Origin: Chlamydomonas reinhardtii | Taxonomy: Eukaryota; Chlorophyta; Chlorophyceae; Chlamydomonadales; Chlamydomonadaceae | DNA length: 64,000 bases | Assembly: GCF_000002595.2 (NCBI RefSeq) | Contig: NC_057012.1 | Span: 3,979,910 to 4,043,909, forward strand | Direction: 5' to 3' | In this document: piece by piece, positions 11,920 to 22,656 of the stretch | Layout of the letters: each line of letters begins with the position of its first letter | Numbering within the stretch: the first letter of the stretch is position 1 | Translations under genes and position numbers: made by a program | The notes under the pieces: generated by a model | The model's input: only the letters and a program-made list of their open reading frames with translations | Told to the model about the DNA's origin: nothing | Database searches by the model: none

Positions 11920-12870
11920 GTCGTCCGCTGCTGCATGTGCAGCGCGGTAGTATTGAGCAGGTGCCGCAGGATGCGCAAAGTCAAATAGTTGTACTATGCA
12001 CCTGGCCCTCAACACATTCCTTCGACCAAACCCGACCCAAACCATTGTTGAAGCTCATCCCGCACAACTCTCCGATGCCGCTCCGCGTCCGAAGCCTCGT
12101 CCCAGACCCAAGCGGATCCTGTCACGATCATGCCCACAAATCCGCTCCCTTAAGGATTTCAGGTCAGAACTCAGACAACGCACGGTTTGAAGCTATACCG
12201 AGGAACGTTTCGTGGAAAGGAGACGAACCTGGATGGTGGCCCCGCCTCACACTGACTGGCACTTTCTGATACCCCGAGCGCGCCACGCCGCACCCCGCAG
12301 CCCCCAACAAGTACCAATGTGCCGATGCCCACCCTGAAATGCTCACCAGCAGCGCTGTTCACGATAGCTCAAACATGTACAAACTACACTGCCGCGGGAC
12401 AGTCGAGCCGGCAGCCCTGGGCTAGCACAACCAACTCACCGGCTCCAGCCGCGCTCCCCGCACCGAGGCCAGTCGCCGAGGCTGCAGGACGGGAGCGGTC
12501 GGGGGACACACGAGATATGTTGGTGCGGGGTTGCTGGGTGCGGGGTTGCTGGGTGCGGGGTTCCGCAAGTTTCCTAAAAACGAAGGCCCTACCGTAACTC
12601 TCTGGTGTGTGGACAAGCATCAACCCAACGTTACCACACCCCCAGCACGCGACCTCAGGATCACCTACCCCTCTGCACCGCAACGATGTGGTCGACGAGC
12701 GCGAGCGGCAGCCTCGCTGCACGTAGGCTGTCCGCGCGCGCTTCTCGCAAATCTTCCAGCGTTCTGTCGCCAGGGCGCCAGTAGTTCAACATAAAACACA
12801 CAAAAGAAACCAAACAATAGCAATATATCCACCAGGTTCAGGTCCACTATATAAGTTTAATTTTGCGTCC
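11920..12870. other. Intergenic, with a short tandem repeat
   Basis: No gene recognised. Three copies of a GGGTGCGGGGTTGCT-like 13-bp word lie at about 12522-12562. This region should hold the promoter of the nuclease/kinase gene to its left. Confidence 0.35.
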
Positions 12871-12990
12871 TTACTGGTATCGCTCGCGCAAGAGGATGTT
12901 GAGATCTTCCTCGTTGAACTTCTCCGCCCTCGCGCCGAGGTCTCTGAGCGCACACCGCAGCTGCTGGCGGCTCTGCTCTGTAGGCTGCAT
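12871..12990 (-). CDS. Possible terminal exon of an unknown protein
   Basis: Minus-strand reading of 39 codons ending in KFNEEDLNILLRERYQ and TAA. The composition (charged, helical, no Pro/Ala bias) looks more like real protein than its surroundings. It can start at ATG 12990, or be the last exon after the CTATGCAG acceptor at 12983-12990. No upstream exon was found, so the gene is unidentified. Confidence 0.3.
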   Translation of the reverse strand: MQPTEQSRQQLRCALRDLGARAEKFNEEDLNILLRERYQ

Positions 12991-13677
12991 AGTGAAAGGT
13001 CAAGTCAAGGACGCGAGGAAGTTCGACGAATGTGCTGTGCTGTTTCCAGTGGATTGAGTCGCTCCAAGAGGGAGCCTCTAGGGTCACAGTCCTACGATAT
13101 GTTTCCAAACAGTCCCTCCAGTACTCTAGAGTGTGTGTAGCAAACCATCATCGGCAGGGATGGGGCGGAATTTTTTCTGCCAAGTGCTTCGCTTGGGCAA
13201 ACTTTCTGCTTATATTTGCTCTTGTGAAAAACTTTGCCATCCCGTGCTCGCTAGACTGTGCCGAGATCTCCTTGGGCGCGCAGGCCGCATGCGCTCAGAC
13301 TCAGACTGAGCCGCGCTCGGCCATCTAATCCGATTGGAGGAGTCGAACGGGGACAACACCTGCTGCTGACATGTTACTTGTCGCGATTGGGGAAGGGGAC
13401 CTCTTGGTGAGCAACCGGGGCTCCTTGACGGTTTGCTGGCCCAGTGTGCCCCAGGCATCCGTGCCTTCCCCTCGCGTCTATTGGAGGTGCTGCGAGGTAC
13501 GTGGGCTGATGGTGTATATCAGTAAGTGCTTGCCTAGGCTTGGGCTGGGTTTGTGCCCCTTGGTAGGTGTGCGACACTTCCGTAGTAGCTGTGTATCTAG
13601 CTGTGTATCTAGCGCTAGTAGCGCATGTCCGTAACCAATGTGGGGTGGTGATGATAAACACCGATTTTAGGAGTCGA

Positions 13678-13859
13678 CTAGGCCTTCTTGCCCTTCATGC
13701 CCGCCGAAATGGCCTTCTTGTGCGCCTCGGACAGCGGCACGCCCTTGTGGGCCGCCGACATGGCTGCTGCACCCACCTTGCCCAGCGCGTGGGAAGGAAC
13801 TTGTTCACAGCCTCGACGTCCAGGCGCGTCAGCTGCTCGTCAATAGTGGTCAGCGGCAT
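13678..13859 (-). pseudogene. Small NUMOD3-motif protein, two frames
   Basis: Reading minus from ATG 13859 gives MPLTTIDEQLTRLDVEAVNK; after FLP the sensible reading moves to another frame: ALGKVGAAAMSAAHKG, then PLSEAHKKAISAGMKGKKA and TAG at 13678. SEAHKKAISAGMKGKK matches the NUMOD3 helix found in homing endonucleases and in small nuclear-encoded algal proteins. The switch means either a one-base indel (mutation or assembly error near 13795) or a missed tiny intron. At about 60 residues it could be a short DNA-binding protein. It stands alone. Confidence 0.45.
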
Positions 13860-14033
13860 GGTGAAGTGATGTGTATACTGGTGTCTAGAGTAATGGAGGA
13901 CAAAGCGGTAGGCGGTTGTCACTGGCGGCACTGCTATCCTCATTCGCTCCTGCCTCATCATTCGCCACGGGCCCACGGGTCCACGGGTCAGGCCAAACGT
14001 TCAATGCCAGGAGTTTGTCAACTCCTTAAAAAA

Positions 14034-14305
14034 GTGGTTAGGGCGGTTGGCCCTGAAGATCGCTGGGGACGAGTTTCTAATACCTCGGAGGTGTGGGTGG
14101 CGGGGGCGCGTGTACCCCTTGGACAGAGGTACCGTGTCACATGGTGCAACCGGTTCTGTTTCACCCTGAGCTATTTACCACATGTTAAATGCATCACAAT
14201 ACGTCTGTGGTTAGGGCGGTTGGCCCTGAAGATCGCTGGGGACGAGTTTCTATTACCTTGGAGGTGTGGGTGGCGGGGGCGCGTGTACCCCTTGGACAGA
14301 GGTAC
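14034..14305 (+). repeat. 99-bp direct repeat, two copies
   Basis: Positions 14034-14132 and 14207-14305 are nearly identical (starting GTGGTTAGGGCGGTTGGCCC, ending GACAGAGGTAC), 173 bp apart. Both read in one frame as VRAVGPEDRWGRVS...GARVPLGQRY. They lie just 5' of the old LINE and may be part of it or of a repeated promoter; the sequence does not decide. Confidence 0.5.
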
Positions 14306-14399
14306 AGTGGTAAGGTGGAGCTTCTGGTGATGGGCACCGCCGGTGGTGCAGGCTCATTGGTGCCTGTTGCCGGCGCTGCCGGGAGCACGGGGCCCGGCC

Positions 14400-16874
14400 C
14401 CGTGGCTGGTCCCCCGTTGCCCTTTAGATGGAAGGTTGTTGTGTCCGCCAAGTCCTTGGGTGTGCATTACGGGGACTGGGCGACCCCTACTCCCGAGGTC
14501 GCCTTTGCGGGCCGCGGTCACCAATAGCCCAAGTGATTCGACCTAGGTCAAAGATTGGGTTTACCGGACTACGAGCAAACAATTGATCGAAACCCCAGCG
14601 AGAACCACAGAAACGAATCAAAGTGAAACGCTCCGAAGTAGTTACAGGTAGTGGTCCTGAAGACAAGTGAGGCGGTCTTCCCTTGTACGGGAAAAGTGGG
14701 CTGAGCCCACACCACGTTCAACTACAAATCTAATCGCAGCGTGCGTGTCCTCGTCACTACACACGCTGCGCATCGGCACCTTGATGGTGCGTTCTAAACT
14801 TGTCATTTTGTCAGGGGTGTGGGACAGAGCCCCACACCCCCAACGAGTGCCGAGTTGTGCTTACGAGTGCCGAGTTGCGCTATAGGTTCCCACGCTGGAT
14901 GCCGCCAACATAGTTTGTAGCATAGATGCGATAAACGAGGGCCTGGCGTGCTTTTCGGGCCTGGCTTGCTTTTCGGGCGACCTCGCGAAAGTCCAATTGT
15001 CCATGGACGCGCGAAGGCACTTCTCGCTCCGCCCGAATTTTCCCCGCCACCTATTTACATGCAATAGGTAATAGCAGGGTAGTTGTCCTAGCTAGTGGTC
15101 CTGAAGAAAATTGCGCATTTGCCGGTCTCCGCATTTGGCCGCGCCGCTGCTGCGTTGGCGTACGCGCTGGGCAAAGTATTGTATCATCTGGAGTTTCAGG
15201 GCTTTCCCAGGTTGCAAAACACTGTGAACGGCCTGCTGTCGCGTGTGGCGGCAGTGGTTGACCGGCGGTTGTCGCCGGCGGCGTATGCTGTCAAGTCCAC
15301 TGCCCGCCCGGCAGGCGTTTCCCGAGAAATTATGCAGTTGCCGCCCGTGTGTTGCGGCTTTGGACTGTTGCCGTTGCGACAACATGTGCGCGCGCGTCAT
15401 GCTGGGCTGGCAGTGCGGTGTGTGCTGGGCGCGTGTAGTTGGTTGCCGTATGTGCCGCCCTGGACGCGGGTCACCATGGCATGGCTTCGTCAGTGTCACG
15501 TGGCAGCTACGGCGCTTTGCCTGTTGGTGCCCAGTGACGACCAGCGTGTGTTGGGCAAAGCGGTACAGCCGGCGTGTGCATCGTTTCGGCGTCTTGTAGG
15601 CGCTATGGCCCATCTCCCCACGGTTACCCTGGTGGTGCCGCCGGAGGTGGGTGCGAGGGTGTATCGTGTACCGCTGTGGGGAATCCGGCTCTGACAGCGG
15701 GTGGGCAGCTTTTTCATGTTGCGTGCTTGCTGTGCCTGGTCTGCGTTGTGTCGGTGACCTGGTGGCGGCGCACGACGGCCTGCACGCTGTGCGGGACGCG
15801 TACGCCCGGCCTGCGGGCTGGGGTACTCGGATTCATAGCGAATGTGATCACATGTACCTGGTGAATGTTTGGCGGCGGGTGCTCGGATGGGGGCCGTGAC
15901 GTCGGCTCCCCAGTCCCCTGCTGGGTCCGCCATCGGCTCGTGTGGCTGCTGACCGTTTTGCGGACGCGGTTGCACTGCTCCCCCCTGGCTGGGAGGCCGC
16001 CGCTCGTGCGGCCCGGTCTGCCCGCAGCGGTGCGGTTACCGCCCCGCCCCTGGAAGAATTCGTGCGCCACCTGGCGCGAGGTCTGGGGTGGGCGCAGCAG
16101 GATGGGCCGCCGGTTACGCTGATGCAGTACACTGTGAAGTTTGGTACTGACTGACAAATGGTGCTGCCACTGGCGGCCTTGCGGGCGAAGCATCTGGCAT
16201 ATGTTATTGACTCAGGTGTGGCGTCCGACGACGCGACTGGTGCCCTGGCCGCCTTTGCCGGGGCCCTGTCCCGCCTGTGGGCCTTGAAATGGGAAAACTG
16301 CAACAAAGAGGCCCTGTGGCGTGTGGCTGTGAACGCGTGTTGGGCCTTTCCTATGCATGCCGCCATGCGGGCACAGGGTGTGGTGGTGGCCGCGTGTCGG
16401 GCGTGTGGCGTTGATATGGATGCTGGCGACCGGCGGCATTACTTCTGGGACTGCCCCGTGGCGTGTGCCTTGAGGGAATGTCTGGGTATGGCGCTGGGTG
16501 CGGCACCGGAAGACTCACTTCTGGCCGTTGACCGAGCTTCTTTGTGGCTTGTGCGCCCGCCGCCCGGGCTGCTTTAACCTGTATGGGATGTCGTTTGCCT
16601 TGCTGCCCTGTCTGCTCTGGATGTTGGGCGGCAGCGTGTGGTGATGGTTGGGCTTCCGGCAGGTACTGTGTTGCCGTCGGCGCGTGTGCTGGCTATTGGT
16701 GTTGAGGTCGTGGCGGACTTTTGGGGCCGCCTTGGTAACTTTGTGAGCCTGGGTATTCCGCCGCGTGGTTGGGACGCTGTGCCTGCCACCCATCCCTTCC
16801 TGGCGCGTGGAGCGGGTGATCGTATGGTTTTGGTTTTGCCCGATGATGTGGGCTCTCCGCCGCCCTCGCCATGA
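14400..16874 (+). mobile_element. Old L1-like LINE, decayed, plus strand
   Basis: Pieces in several frames match the C-terminal half of the LINE protein of the young copies at 31-42 kb. VVVSAKSLGVHYGDW (about 14430-14480) parallels VVSHSRTLGVVFYD. The 15095-15694 piece (SAFGRAAAALAYALGKVLYH, GFGLLPLRQHVRARH, YVPPWTR, YRVPLWG) parallels the thumb-like part. The 16158-16577 piece holds HYFWDC, the C/H-rich tail, and 16638-16874 ends VVADFWGRLGNFVSLGIPPR and DDVGSPPPSP. Frame changes and stops show it is dead. It is split by the 430-bp insertion at 14663-15092. 14530-14648 is not clearly LINE. Confidence 0.85.
14663..15092. mobile_element. 430-bp insertion with 14-bp target duplication
   Basis: TAGTGGTCCTGAAG stands on both sides (14649-14662 and 15093-15106), so the 430 bp between is an insertion into the old LINE. 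A variable-length 14-bp duplication without inverted ends suits a retroposed non-autonomous sequence (SINE-like). Its right half, 14905-15068, recurs at 19993-20149. It contains a hairpin (GTGGGCTGAGCCCAC at 14689) and twice the word ACGAGTGCCGAGTTG. Confidence 0.65.
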
Positions 16875-17630
16875 TCTGGCCGGGTTATTCGGTGGGGATG
16901 CCGTGGGTGGGAAGGTCGGCTGTTCGCCAGGGAGGAGGGTCGCTTTTTCTCTGATGGCCCTTTCTTGTGTCTCGTACCCACGGCTTGGACTTGTTGCGTG
17001 CCGCTGGCACGGACTTGTGCGGTTTGGGGCGCTGCCCTGTGTTACGCCGTCGGGCTTGGACGGACTGACGCCGAAATGTGCCGCTGGCACCGAGACTTAC
17101 AGACGCAGATGTGCGCCCGTGGCTGGCGCACAGGCACAGTACAGACTGCTGCAGCTGCGCGAAATCATAAATGGCGCTCTCGTGAGGCAGGGCTGTCGGC
17201 AGACCCTAGGCCTGTCGTGCGTTGCTTTGCGTTGGCGCTACTGCCGAAAGACCTAAAAGAGGTGCTGGGCGTTACGTCACGGTGGGGCTCTGGCGGGCTT
17301 AGGCTTGGCTGGGACTCATGAGCGTAGCGTAAATGAGGTTGGCAGCCATGCGGGGAGAGGGCGGTTTCTCGTCGTGCCGAAGATAGCCCCTGGTGGCCTG
17401 GTCGGGCTGTCCCTCTGTGTAATATCGCATCCTTAAAACCCGCATCAACTGGCTTTCGGCATCTTGTGGGTTGCTGCGGCCTTTGCAACTGGATATTGGG
17501 CCAACTGGGTACCGGCCCGCCAAGCATGCAGGGCGGCCGGGCGCACAGGCGGTGCTCGTGTTGGCTTGCCTCTTGTCCCTTCGGGCGGAGCCCTTGCGGT
17601 CGCATTGGGGCCTTCTCGCCATCGGTTACC
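16875..17630. other. LINE 3' side and unassigned sequence
   Basis: Follows the stop of the old LINE. Probably its 3' UTR plus unique sequence; I see no gene. Confidence 0.35.
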
Positions 17631-17820
17631 AGCCTCCAGAGCCCTCCAGAGCCCTCCAGAGCCCTCCAGAGCCCTCCAGAGCCCTCCAGAGCCCTTCAGA
17701 GCGCTTCAGAGCCCTTCAGAGCGCTTTAGAGCCCTCCAGAGCCCTTCAGAGCCCTCCAGAGCCCTCCAGAGCCCTTCAGAGCCCTCCAGAGCCCTTCAGA
17801 GCCCTCCAGAGCCCTCCAGA
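17631..17820. repeat. 10-bp minisatellite, about 19 units
   Basis: Nineteen units of GCCCTCCAGA with variants GCCCTTCAGA, GCGCTTCAGA and GCGCTTTAGA run without a break. Since 10 is not a multiple of three, any peptide from it changes phase every unit, so this is not a coding repeat. Confidence 0.95.
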
Positions 17821-18263
17821 GGCCTGTGCAGATCCCTCCAGAGACTGAGCGGCTCTGAAACAGCCCGTGTCAGGAATGCCAGACCACCCTGGGAGTAGCA
17901 GGATTGCAGGAAGCCGCCTTTCTACGAAGCACTGGGAAAAAGCACTCTTTTGAAGACATTCATGCTCTTCCCGGCTTGCGTGTGTTGCAGGTACCAGCTG
18001 GTACCAGCTGAGGGCTACATAGAAACGTGCATGCGGGATAGCGCATCTCCTGCTCAAGGTGTTTGACCTGCACAACAGCACGCAGCAGACCAAGGAGACA
18101 GGCTTGCATCTTCCGGGCTTAAGCCACCTGGGCCACCGCCGCTGGCGAGAAGAGCTTTGCCACGTTCTCACCCACGGCACCCAGTCCAAAGACAAGGGGT
18201 GTCAGCTTTGTACAGCTGGAAAATGGGCTGAGCCCCTAGGAAGGCATGGGCCCGAACGAAGTC
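17821..18263. other. Unassigned sequence
   Basis: No gene or element recognised between the minisatellite and the hAT element. Confidence 0.35.
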
Positions 18264-18271
18264 ATGGGCGG

Positions 18272-19057
18272 CAGGGTTGCTTAATACGTGACCCTCTCTC
18301 CAGAATACGCGTATTAATACAGCGTACTAGGATTTGTAATACAATACGTTCAATTACGGTGCATAATACGTTGGGGGCGGGAATCATGGGAGCGGGCGGC
18401 GGGGGGTGTTGGGTACGGGGGGACCGATTACGGTAGACCGATCGCAACACGCATGCGCACTCGCAGGCCTCATGAGTGAAGCCTGTGAGGATTGCACGAA
18501 AAATATTCTGTCCTGGGGGGCCCGCTACAAAACTCGGACCTGCAGCTTCTCCCCTGCCAGAAATATTCCTCCCTGGCAGCCCAGGGCAGCCCTGGCGGAG
18601 TGGCGGCGCCCTGCAGGTCCTTTCATGCAAGACGCCTACACCCTTCCCCTACTCTTTCCTACTGGATAATACATGCTACTCGACGCCTATCTGCAGCGTG
18701 CTGGGGCATGCTGCACACGTACGGGACTAACGGGACTGCGGTGGGACATGCAGGACTGCCGACATGTCCGCCGAGCCGAAATGCAAATCGATCCAGGCCC
18801 AGCGAGCCGCTGCTGACTGCTATTTTGCTGAAATCTGATGCATAATATTCAAGTATTTGACATCGAAGTAGTTTCGCGGCGGCATAACGTGCTCGGCACG
18901 ACCGTCCCCGCCCCACCCCGGCTGCCCGCACCCCCACCCCCCGCCCCTGCCAGCCGTCCTCGACGTATTTTAGAAACGTATTAGCCTCAGAATCCCTAAT
19001 ACAATACGTTTAATACATACAATACGTACGATACGTACTACGTACTATGCAACCCTG
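18272..19057. mobile_element. Non-autonomous hAT element (copy 1)
   Basis: Terminal inverted repeats CAGGGTTGCTTAATACGT and, at the other end, the complement of CAGGGTTGCATAGTACGT. The 8-bp target duplication ATGGGCGG is perfect (18264-18271 and 19058-19065). Eight-base duplications and CAGGG ends mark the hAT superfamily. The inside (786 bp) has no transposase and is rich in TACGTA-type words near the ends, so it was moved by a transposase made elsewhere. Confidence 0.92.
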
Positions 19058-19065
19058 ATGGGCGG

Positions 19066-19992
19066 GGTGACTACTGCAACCACATGATGACACCGGTGGC
19101 GCTGGCGATGCTCAGGTTGGTAACCGCCCGGCCTGAGAACGACAGCCCGGTGCGCATACAGCCCAGCAGTCAGCACAGCGTAACATGCAGACACAGCGAT
19201 GACGTGGGGGCATCGAGGTTTATTCTCTCAGCGGTTACCGCCCCACGAGGTAACGTAAAGGCGCATCACTTCTTTGCGGCTCACCGCCCAAGCTCCTGCT
19301 GCCTGCTAGCCCTGGTGTCAACGACTGGACAAATTCGCATTTGCATGTGCAACTTCGTTAACGCATTCCCGGTAACACGATGAGCTTTGGGCCCATGCCG
19401 ATGCTGCACCGGAGGGATGCAGACCCAGCTCCCGCGTGAAGTCCAGCGGCAGGGGGCTGGGCACACATCCTGAGCCACTAGCTATCCCGCTGTGGCACGG
19501 CAGCCACATGTGTTGCTGCCGTGGGGGCAGGCGCGCCATTCCGACCGCGCGGCATACTTCCTGCGCCCGCACGCCGTCCTATGCTGCCGCAGCCCTCCCC
19601 CCCATGAGACATACCCAATGCCTTGCCTGTACCCAGGCGAGAACGATTTAGCAGGTCCGGACCAAATCGTGTGCCCAGCCGCTGGGCGGTAGCGACATGC
19701 TCTGCATCCCTCTGGCCGCATGAGCTTGGGCTCAGGACTCGGCCAGCCCCAACCTAACGCACGCGTGTCTGAATCCCACACGCCATCCACGCGAGTCAGG
19801 GGCCCCCTTGCCACCAGTCCCAAGCACTTCCTACCCCTATACCGCGTTCCATACCTCCCCGATGCCCGACATTCCTCGGGCTGGACGCGGGGCGAGAGCG
19901 ACCTCGGGCGGGGCTCCTCGGGCATCCAGGGCTGGCGACAGCCATGGATCAGCAAGTCGGCGAAAACTCGCGCTATAGCTCCCCAAGCTAAT
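19066..19992. other. Unassigned sequence
   Basis: No gene or element recognised. Long open frames here lack any protein-like pattern. Confidence 0.35.
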
Positions 19993-20149
19993 TGCCGTCA
20001 ACATAGTTTGTAGCATAGATGCGATAAACGCGGGCCTGGCTTGCTTTTTGGGCGACCTCGCGAAAGTCAATTGTCCATGGACGCGACGAAGGCACTTCTC
20101 GCTCCGCCCGAATTTTCCCCGCCACCTATTTACATGCAATAGGCAATAG
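19993..20149. repeat. 157-bp repeat shared with 14905-15068
   Basis: Both copies run from CAACATAGTTTGTAGCATAG to CATGCAATAGG, with over 90% identity by eye. The 14.9-kb copy is part of an insertion with a target duplication, so this is another copy of the same short element, here just upstream of the integrase fossil. Confidence 0.8.
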
Positions 20150-20284
20150 CAAATACTAATACGTAGCAGTCGCGGTTTGTGCCAGTATGATACTTTTTGC
20201 CGACGCTTCGCCCCCCCCTGAGTCGCTTCGCTCCGGGGGCTCAGCCCAAAAAGCTACTTTTCTAGCGTGGTGGGGGGGCTCCGC

Positions 20285-21243
20285 CCTATGATGAGGCATT
20301 CGCAGGTGTGGACTTCATGCTGTCGCTGCACAAGGGGCAGCATGCTAAGGACACGCGCGTGGTGAGTGGGTTCAAGCCTGGTGACCGCGTACGATTGTTG
20401 GAGGCCACGGGGCTGTTCGACAAGGAGATGGCCACCTATTCACAGGACTTTTTTTACACCGTGACTCGGCAGAAGGGGTATAGGTTCGCCATGGAGGGCA
20501 AGCGACGCCTGCATAGCCCGTCGGAAATGCTGTTGGTGCGTGAAGTGACTACAGCGTAGCAGGCAGGGAGAAGCGCCAGGCAGAGGCAGCACAGGAGCAG
20601 CGCCAGGTGCGGCGTGTTGCGCGTGCTCTTGCCACAACTCAGCAGCAGGCTACACGCGCTATTGAAGCTCAAGAGGCACCACCAGCTGCGCCTGCAAACA
20701 AGCCTGCAGGCAAGCGTGGCAGCAGGAAGCGCGAGCAGGTGCGTGGCTCCGAGGACAGCAAATTTGTAAAGGGCAAGCTGCAGATTTTGGTGAGATTTAC
20801 AGGGATTTGTAAAGTCTCTGGCCCTTTGGCGGTCTGGAACTGTGCACCGGCCGGCTCCGAAATTTGCACCGGGCGTGGCACTGGGTACCTGCGAGTGGCT
20901 GCCTGTGCGGCCTGTGCGCGATTCCCCTTTCCCGTCCCCCGCCCTTCCCCCGGCACCCGCCGCTCTCCCGCTTGCTACGCTGTATTGCTCTACACGAGAG
21001 CTACTACTTGGGCTTGAAAGCGGAGCGAACGGTGGGCTGGCGAGGGAGAACGCCAAACATGCACCGGGGCGTCGGCCGAAGTTTGCACCGGTCAGGCCCC
21101 GAACTTTGCACCGAAAAAGGGCCAGTGATTTTGCAAATCCCTGTATAGGATTTCCCAAGGCTGAATGGCTGCCCGCGGCTCAGCTGCAAGAGGAACTGAG
21201 CTCCGACGCTTACCGCGCGCTTAGCAAGGCGATGAAGAACTGA
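20285..21243 (+). mobile_element. Fossil of an integrase/chromodomain C-terminus
   Basis: 20308-20559 encodes GFKPGDRVRLLEATGLFDKE and later RLHSPSEMLLV, the SH3-like tail of a DDE integrase of the retroelement (Ty3/gypsy, BEL or Ginger) kind. A Lys/Arg-rich linker and chromodomain-like residues follow, ending at 21243. The core integrase is not found in this window. The fossil is split by the small TIR element at 20800-21143. It is a broken remnant, clearly older than the gypsy element at 32-39 kb. Confidence 0.6.
20800..21143. mobile_element. 344-bp TIR element inside the integrase fossil
   Basis: The ends CAGGGATTTGTAAAGTC and (complement) CAGGGATTTGCAAAATC continue into CTGGCCCTTT on both sides. 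TA flanks each end (20798-20799, 21144-21145), suggesting a TA target duplication as in Tc1/mariner-type MITEs. Inside, CCGAAATTTGCACCGG-like words repeat in both directions. No coding capacity. Confidence 0.75.
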
Positions 21244-21310
21244 CGCTAGTCGCTATTAACTAAAAAAGCAAAAAAACTAAGAATAGCCTCCATTGTTCGA
21301 CTCCAGAGTT

Positions 21311-21406
21311 TCAGCCGAGTTTCCTCCGAGTTTCCTCCGAGTTTCCTCCGAGTTTTGACTGAGTTTCCTCCAATTTTTGACTGAATTTCCTCCGAGTTTT
21401 TGACTG
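21311..21406. repeat. Degenerate 12-bp tandem repeat
   Basis: Unit GAGTTTCCTCCG and variants with TTTTGACT inserts, about seven copies. Reads as an ETR(R/K)KLGGNS peptide repeat on the minus strand, but nothing suggests it is translated. Confidence 0.7.
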
Positions 21407-21679
21407 AGCCCCCCCAGCGAAGGCTCCTGGGAGTTGAGCAGGGGTTTTCTTTCTTGCTGTGTGTGCGGTGTTTGTGCGCGGTGTGTGCGAGTGAGCTGCC
21501 TTTTGGGGCTGAGCCCCCCGGGCCGTTCCCGCCGCGTTTCCTCCCCGCATTCCACGGCATTTCATAGACGGCTACACATTCCTCCATCCTGGCATATTGT
21601 GGGCGCCGCCCAAGGCACCAGGAGTTCTTGGGGGCCTCCACCCACGCCCCAGTCCGTAGGGGCGTCGACGCGTCCCGAC

Positions 21680-21745
21680 TTCCCAGGGGCTTCGGCCCCC
21701 CCCGCTGTCGTCAGAGGGGGGGGGGCGAAGCCCCCCCAAAACACC
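21680..21745. repeat. GC-rich inverted repeat
   Basis: GGGGCTTCGGCCCCCCC and GGGGGGGCGAAGCCCCCCC face each other around CGCTGTCGTCAGA, giving a strong hairpin. A similar smaller hairpin built on TCGCTTCGCTCC lies near 20210-20250. Confidence 0.55.
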
Positions 21746-21941
21746 CCCGAGTTTCTGTGCCTCGCTCCTTTCGCCCCACAGCGCGGCGCCGCCCCCGCCG
21801 CACCAGTTTCAGTGCAGCCCCCTTGCGCGGCGGGGGTTGGCGCCCCCCGCCCCCAGCCGCGCCCCCCGCCGCGCCGGTCAGCCGCAGCCGCGTGTGAGCT
21901 CTGATGCAGCTCGATCATAGGTAGGAAGACTGACGCGCCGC

Positions 21942-22656
21942 CAGGGTTGCACAGTACGCAGTACGTACTAGTACGTACTAGTACGCCTCTCTTAATTGTT
22001 AGTACGTGCATAATACGCGTGGGGGGGGGGGGGAACGGGCAGCGGGTGCCGGGATGAGTGTTGGGAGGCGTGCCGGGGAGGGGTTCCAGCATGAGGCGTG
22101 GCGAGCAAGCGAGAGTTCAAGAACCAGGCTCTATCTCTCCCAGTCATCAGTCAATTATTACCAACTTCAGCCTCAGAACAACAGCCTGACTTATAGCAGA
22201 CCGCGATGGCTTCAATGGCCGCCGACTTGGGCATGATATCAGCGAATGAGTGTGCCCAGCGGCATCAAGGCCTTCAATGAGTATCTATAAGCAAGACAAT
22301 AGCATAGGGCAAGCGCCGAAGACTATAAGCGACGCGCGGCATGAGCAGCAGCAGCAGCCGGATGGGTCCTGAGACCCGAGATTGCGCTCATGTTCGGCTC
22401 GTGTGAAGAATTGTCGCAGGCTTACACCCACATCATGTATATTGAAGTCAAACTCTCTATAATACGATCAGCAAAGGAATGGCGTGCAAGCAACGCAACA
22501 TCCCAACATCCCAACATCCCAGCGTATTATGGCGACGTACTAGCCCTTCCTCGCAACCGTATTATAGGCGAATTATGGCGTATTGTACTAAGTGAGGGCC
22601 GAATTACGTACTAATACGTATGAACTAAGCCAAAAGGCTAGTACAGTGCAACCCTG
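21942..22656. mobile_element. Non-autonomous hAT element (copy 2)
   Basis: Ends CAGGGTTGCACAGTACG and the complement of CAGGGTTGCACTGTACTAG. The 8-bp duplication CGCGCCGC is perfect (21934-21941, 22657-22664). 715 bp with no transposase. Same family as 18272-19057, sharing termini, the TACGTACTAGTACG-like subterminal words and an internal ATAATACG(C/T)(G/T)TGGGGG stretch. Confidence 0.92.

Noticed and set aside
17631-17820. CRISPR array
   Set aside because: Units are contiguous 10-mers without spacers, in a nuclear eukaryotic sequence.
17464-17898. ORF with ALQSPPEPSR repeats
   Set aside because: The 10-bp period forces a frame cycle, and all frames are open only because the unit has no stop word; it is a minisatellite, not a protein.
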